This document shows positions 59,087 through 64,000 of a stretch of DNA of 64,000 nucleotides, piece after piece; within the stretch, counting starts at the first letter, position 1, and every line of letters starts with the position of its first letter. The stretch is from Lumbricus rubellus (Eukaryota > Annelida > Clitellata > Crassiclitellata > Lumbricidae). The notes below the pieces were generated by a model that made no database searches, was not told the DNA's origin, and saw nothing but the letters and a program-made list of their open reading frames with translations. Where the stretch lies: NCBI GenBank assembly GCA_945859605.1, contig OX243811.1, positions 54,090,113 through 54,154,112 of the forward strand, in the 5' to 3' direction. Position numbers and translations under genes: made by a program.

Positions 59087-59120
59087 GGACAGACAGACAG
59101 ACAGACGGACAGACAGACAG
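59051..59120 (+). repeat. (CAGA)n/(CGGA) repeat
   Basis: An acagacagacag run with cgg variants. Confidence 0.9.
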
Positions 59121-59844
59121 GCATAGGCCTATGTGTATAGGCAGACAAATGCATGTGGCGAGGCAACGCCTATAATATTATAATAGTACTTATGCACGCA
59201 TGTAAGGATCGGTATGAGGCTATACTTAATGCATATTATACATTATGTAGTCTCTTTACAATGTTATTTATGTAGGCCTATAGGCAAAACTCATGCTGTG
59301 CTGCTGTAGAGACTCTAAGGTAGCCTCTCATTCTGTATTATAGGCCTAGGGCCTATGCATACTATATGCATGCAACCATGCAGGCGTATGTACCAGCTCC
59401 TGGTATAGTAGTAAAAGTACACAGACAGACAAAAGAGTGTATACTGTATAGTGTTTGTATGCGTGTGTGTGCGTGTGTGTGTGTTTGTAGTAGGCCTATT
59501 GGTATTCATCCATCCTTTTCTGATGTATATTCCATGACGTCGTAGCGAAGCAATTTTTTTGGCTGCTTGAAGAAATGAAACGAAGTGAAACTCCAGGACA
59601 TTTATCTAACCACTTGAAAAGCATTTCATTACGATATATTTATATAGGCCTACGTATGGCCTATTCGTTCTCATTTGGCTCCACACCTTTCCAATTGTGT
59701 GTGCGAAGTAAAAAATGCGAAAGTCCTAAAAGTCTTAGACATTTCTAGATCAATTTTCAAAGCTTCCATTTATTATAGGCCTAGGCCTATACATGCGCAG
59801 TTCGATCGAGGACCGATATAATTATAGAAGCTTAAGTATATAGC

Positions 59845-60000
59845 CATGATGATGTCTTGTTGCTTGCTGTCATGATGGTTGTCTGTTGTCAAGTCGTTGC
59901 CTGTTGTCATGATGATTGTCTGTTGTCAAGTTGTTGCTTGCTGTCATGATGGTTGTCTGTTGTCAAGAAGTTGTCTGTTGTCATGATGATTGTCTGATTA
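59845..60000 (+). repeat. Minisatellite, unit about 38 bp
   Basis: Units of gtcatgatggttgtctgttg followed by tcaagttgttgc, about four copies with small variants. Confidence 0.75.
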
Positions 60001-61140
60001 ATTATTCCTCAAGTTGTATGTACAGCCGTTTACGATTGACGTTCATAATAAATATATAGAGTCTAAATATGTCTTTATGCCTAGACAGTCATACATTATA
60101 TAGGCTGCATGATATCTGGCAATGTACTTTTAGGTTTAGATAGCATGCATAAATTAAGCTAGGTCCTATATAATTTTAGCATAATATAGACCTATCCGTA
60201 TAAGTCTGCAGGAGAGTTTCAAGCTACAGAGCACTTAACTTTAGGCATAATTTATGCCTCAATGGGCTGTGTCCTTGTACGTCTAAAAGCCGAATTTATA
60301 TTGCATCTAACTTACGTCCTTGTAAGCCTATTTTTATGTATGTAAATGTACAGCCTATATTATATATCCTATATATAAATCCTTAAGTAATGTAATGCTT
60401 AGCAAATTTTTATAAAAACCATCAGTAGATATAAGCCATATAATTTTTATATCAAATGCTGCACACATAGGCTATTATATCATACAAAGTATAATTTCAT
60501 GATCTTAGCCAATTGTGTGGTGTATGCATTTGATCAATTCTATAATAATTGGCTGCAGACGACATGCAGAGAACTGCAGCACACTATAGAAGTGTCTCAT
60601 GTCGTGACATGTCGTTCCTCCATATCTTAAATTCATGATTAAGTGTTTTCTCAGGCCGACAAAATCACACCATATTCAACCATGGTGTGGTTGAACGCTA
60701 AATCACTGTAAATCACTATATATGCCCTAGAGGTATATAGCGTTATTCCAGAGACTTAATTATTACGACAATAATTATTACGGAAGCTTGTGTGATTTTA
60801 CTACCTCGTGTTTCCCACTGTTGCTCACAGGATCCCCGCAAACAGACCCATGCAGCAGGAGGATAAGAACCACCGAGTTGTATACTGAAACAAACCAGTT
60901 TATTTCGATAGGCTGTATACACAGATGCAGAAGAAAAGTCCCTTAAACTAGAAGCATGCCACGGGCTTGAAATATATATTTGTGACTTCAAGGGCGGGTG
61001 ACCAGGGTGAGAATTGCGGGGGTTGGGCTTTAGTTGGGCTTTCACTTGATTTATCTCGCCCAAAACTCTCGCACACCCCAGTACAATTCAAAGTGCATAC
61101 TATTATATTAGCCCTGTACAAAAATTAGAAATAATTTTAA
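60001..61140. other. A/T-rich region without recognised gene
   Basis: A piece at 61000-61030 (gggtgagaattgc.ggggttggg) recurs inverted at 63610-63640, a dispersed repeat. No gene recognised. Confidence 0.35.
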
Positions 61141-61330
61141 AATAAATGAATAAATGAATGAATGTATTAATTGACTAATCAATGAGAGAGCGAGAGAACG
61201 ATCAAAAGAATAAATAAATAAATAAATACATACATAAATAGATAAATATGTAGTCAGACAGAGAAACAGATAAACAGACAGAGAGACAGAGACATAGACA
61301 AAGACAGAGACAGGGAGATAGACAGAGAGA
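61141..61330 (+). repeat. AAAT, AGAC and AGAG simple repeats
   Basis: Adjoining low-complexity runs. Confidence 0.7.
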
Positions 61331-61703
61331 AGTTGTGGTGTAGTGTAAATAGCGAAATTTCTCAGTAAATGGTAACAGTAGGCTATAATAGCCTATATGT
61401 AACTAAGGCTACAGTGCTACACTATAAATGTCGCTAAATATAGACCTTCTGCGCAGCTCTTGTAATGCAAGCGAAGGATGTCCTAATGCTGTAGGCTGAT
61501 AGTTCAATCGTTAAGCATTCAAGAGCCTTCTGAATAATTAATTAATTGAGTTCAAATGATTTCGCTTATTATCTAATTCTAATGATTAGTTCTAATCTGC
61601 CGATTCATCTGCATAATTATGCTAATGACTGATTAGCCTACGCGTTGTTGAATAATAATAATTATTAAGGCACTAAAATTAAATGAATACAGTGAATACT
61701 TAC

Positions 61704-61731
61704 AGACGCCGACTATTGTTTTAGACTGCAT
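61704..61731 (-). CDS. Candidate first coding exon of the TNF-receptor-like gene
   Basis: On the minus strand an ATG at 61731-61729 with A at -3 opens MQSKTIVGV and runs into a consensus donor (gtaagt) in phase 1. A phase-1 partner exists inside the cysteine-rich exon, after 'gacggtccag', which would give a protein without a signal peptide, as in vertebrate BCMA and TACI. The acceptor there has a weak pyrimidine tract. This is inference only; the exon is too short to carry homology. Confidence 0.25.
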
Positions 61732-61950
61732 CTTCTTACTGTTTGTTTTGTCCAATGGACACAGTTATCTACGAATTTCAGAATTACAATAAGTATTTAT
61801 TAGCCATAGAACACACCCCTAAAACATTGCATTCCGCTCTCTCAAACACAAAGCACACGCGGGCACAAGCGTACAAACACACGCACTCACATAGGCCCTA
61901 TACATGTGTAGTCTATAATAGTATAATATGGTCCAACATAGCATATATAT

Positions 61951-62306
61951 TTACATACATACATACATGTACATACATACATACATACATACATACATAC
62001 ATACATACATACATACATACATACATACATACATACATACATACATACATACATACATACATACATACATACATACATACATACATACATACATACATAC
62101 ATACATACATACATACATACATACATACATACATACATACATACATACATACATACATACATACATACATACATACATACATACATACATACATACATAC
62201 ATACATACATACATACATACATACATACATACATACATACATACATACATACATACATACATACATACATACATACATACATACATACATACATACATAC
62301 ATACAT
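61951..62306 (+). repeat. (ACAT)n microsatellite, about 350 bp
   Basis: A nearly pure tetranucleotide array broken only by one tgtacat near 61968. The Tyr-Ile-His-Thr and Met-Tyr-Val-Cys frames over it are artefacts. Confidence 0.98.
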
Positions 62307-62679
62307 AGGTCTATGTGTGAAAAAATAATGCTCGTACCAACCGTTTATAAAATTCCGCGAAAGTATTAAGTGCGTGACACCACTGTCATATGGCTAAACA
62401 TTTGCAATTAGCAAAGGATAGCTACACAATGTCTACACCTTCGGCATCACGTGTAGCTGTGCAGTGTACTACAAAAGTTATAGTTCCTATGTCTACTTTA
62501 TTATCGTTTGCTTTATTAGTCAACCATAATATTAGACCACAGACTATCTGCCACGGCCTATTAACAATTTAATACGGAGATAATTGTAAACAGTATAAAG
62601 TTTCTGAGCTCACGTGTCGTAGGCCTATTTGTCGCGAAGAACGTTGCAAACACTGGAATCCACAGAAGCAGTTGCAGCC

Positions 62680-62888
62680 AAACTTTCTATCTGCACGTCA
62701 TCCAAAGTTTCTATCTGCGCGTCATCCAAAGTTTCTATCTGCACGTCATCCAAAGTTTCTATCTGCACGTCATCCAAAGTTTCTATCTGCGCGTCATCCA
62801 AAGTTTCTATCTGCACGTCATCCAAAGTTTCTATCTGCACGTCATCCAAAGTTTCTATCTGCACGTCATCCAAAGTTTCTATCTGCAC
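62680..62888 (-). repeat. 24-bp tandem repeat, open in frame
   Basis: About nine units of tctatctgcacgtcatccaaagtt. The unit length is a multiple of three, so several frames stay open. The minus frame reads (V/A)QIETLDD over and over and ends QIESLAATASVDSSVCNV before a stop. Units differ only at gcacg/gcgcg. It may be a plain minisatellite or a repeat-coding exon; see findings. Confidence 0.8.
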
Positions 62889-62920
62889 TTCTTCAACCAG
62901 CAGCGAGACATAATTATTAA

Positions 62921-63311
62921 AGCTGAAACTGAGTGAGTATAGACCTACTCTGTAGCCATGTAAAATTTAAAACCACTGTATAGGCCTACTGCGATGCATA
63001 GGCCAATGTCTACAGACAGCCCAACCTGCAGTGCAAGCCTACATGTTCAAATGCGTCGTCAAGGTGCATGCGTTGGGCCAAGTGAAGAGCAGCGAAAGAA
63101 GTGCTCTGCTCAAGTGCATGTCCAGGCACTTGAGAGCGTTAAATAGAGCAAAAATATGTATTGTGCGTTTGCATGCGTGTGCGCCGTGCGTGTGCGTGCG
63201 CGGGTGTGTGCGTGTGTACACTTGTGCAACAGGCCGTATCATACTATTGTATAGATAGACGACGAACAGTGCATATACTCACCTATAGCATGCATACTGG
63301 TGTAGGCTTAC
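62921..63311. other. Region without recognised gene
   Basis: Contains a short GTGTGCG-rich stretch near 63165-63225. Nothing else is recognised. Confidence 0.35.
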
Positions 63312-63404
63312 ACACAAATGATCAATAGTCTTGCCAAGGGTCGAATCGAAAGCAATGTTTGGTGCACCTTGCTCGGTAACGAGACTCTTGATCATGGATA
63401 AAGT
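63312..63404 (-). CDS. Exon-like segment of unknown gene (possible alternative 5' exon)
   Basis: A 93-nt minus-strand stretch between an acceptor (attcgtcag) and a consensus donor (gtaagc) encodes 31 residues including IKSLVTEQGAPNIAFDSTLG and KTIDHLC. Both ends are phase 0, which would fit the phase-0 start of the receptor exon at 58826. An internal ATG (SM|IKS) could be the start. I recognise no family; it may belong to an unrelated gene beyond the window. Confidence 0.3.
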
Positions 63405-64000
63405 CTGACGAATATTGTGGCTACTAAAACGACTGACAGGCCACAATAATTTATTAGACGATGCGTAGGACCGTAGGTCTATGCGCAGTGTAAGAATTGT
63501 GGAAATATAACTGGGGTTGGGGGTTGGACCATTATCCACTTGGAATCGGGGTGTGAAAAACAGACTTTAACATGGGGGCTCTAAGAAAGACTGGGTCGTT
63601 GAAACCCCCCCACCCAACCCCCCGGCAATTCTCACCCTGTCTATGCGACAATAACCACGTCTCATTCATTGGCCGCAATGACAGTCTACACTCTACAATA
63701 AGTCTAGTTAAAACGAGCACAGCTTATCTTAGAACTTCAGAGTAGCATGATATAATATTAATCGTACCGTACTCTAGATCTTGAAACGTTGAGGTACTCA
63801 TCATGAGAAAGGTCAACAAAGAAGTGCTTTCGTTTACAATACGGTAGCCTGTACAGTGTACACAGAGGCATAGTCTTCGGGTCTAACTATAGACCGTGGA
63901 CTATATCTATAGAAAACACTGATGACAGACTTAATTCTGAATGGCTATGAGGTACTTTCCACTATATTGCAAAGACTAGTAGCAATAAGCACCCATTGGC
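63405..64000. other. Right edge without recognised gene
   Basis: Holds an inverted copy of the 61000-61030 dispersed repeat at about 63600-63640. No exon identified. Confidence 0.35.

Noticed and set aside
61743..62369. 208-residue frame of THTYI repeats and Met-Tyr-Val-Cys frames
   Set aside because: Translation of an (ACAT)n microsatellite.
62680..62888. CRISPR-like array
   Set aside because: Direct tandem units without spacers in an animal genome; a minisatellite.

Overview
The window is animal (metazoan) genomic DNA. Short coding exons with GT..AG introns rebuild four well-known genes and one novel-looking receptor gene, all in a repeat-rich background. Microsatellites, MITEs, LINE and SINE tails sharing a 'gcgctatataaat' end, and very many TAGGCCTA-type octamers suggest a marine invertebrate. 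An echinoderm or another deuterostome is my best guess, but nothing here proves it.

Layout. (1) 1163-11729, + strand: twelve 3' exons of an SLC6 Na+/Cl--dependent amino-acid transporter of the glycine/proline-like group; the N-terminal exons lie left of the window. (2) 15670-17939, - strand: SLC25A44-like mitochondrial carrier in three coding exons, convergent with SLC6. (3) 18.0-25.4 kb: gene-poor, with a LINE reverse-transcriptase tail (19133-19685) and a 2.5 kb DNA transposon with a broken transposase gene (22861-25357). (4) 25582-38989, + strand: complete-looking class III sugar transporter (SLC2A12/GLUT12-like) in twelve exons, with several DNA transposons in its introns. (5) 39-42 kb: intergenic, with a MITE. 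(6) 42063-48222, + strand: BSDC1 (BSD-domain protein), lacking only its first exon. (7) 51.3-58.8 kb (perhaps to 61.7 or 63.4 kb), - strand: a single-pass receptor whose one cysteine-rich domain has almost the spacing of vertebrate BCMA/TACI (TNFRSF17/13B). It has a type III-like membrane segment and a PxExxF TRAF6-type motif in its tail. (8) 58.8-64 kb: mostly tandem repeats, including a 350 bp ACAT array and a 24-bp repeat open in frame.

The genes do not form a pathway. Three are solute carriers (plasma-membrane amino acid, mitochondrial branched-chain amino acid, sugar), but they belong to different families and probably sit together by chance. In the four conserved genes every exon was joined by reading phase and all joins keep frame, which strongly supports those models. 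The receptor's three core exons are also phase-consistent. Its first exon, and whether the two exons at 51.3-52.6 kb belong to it, remain open.
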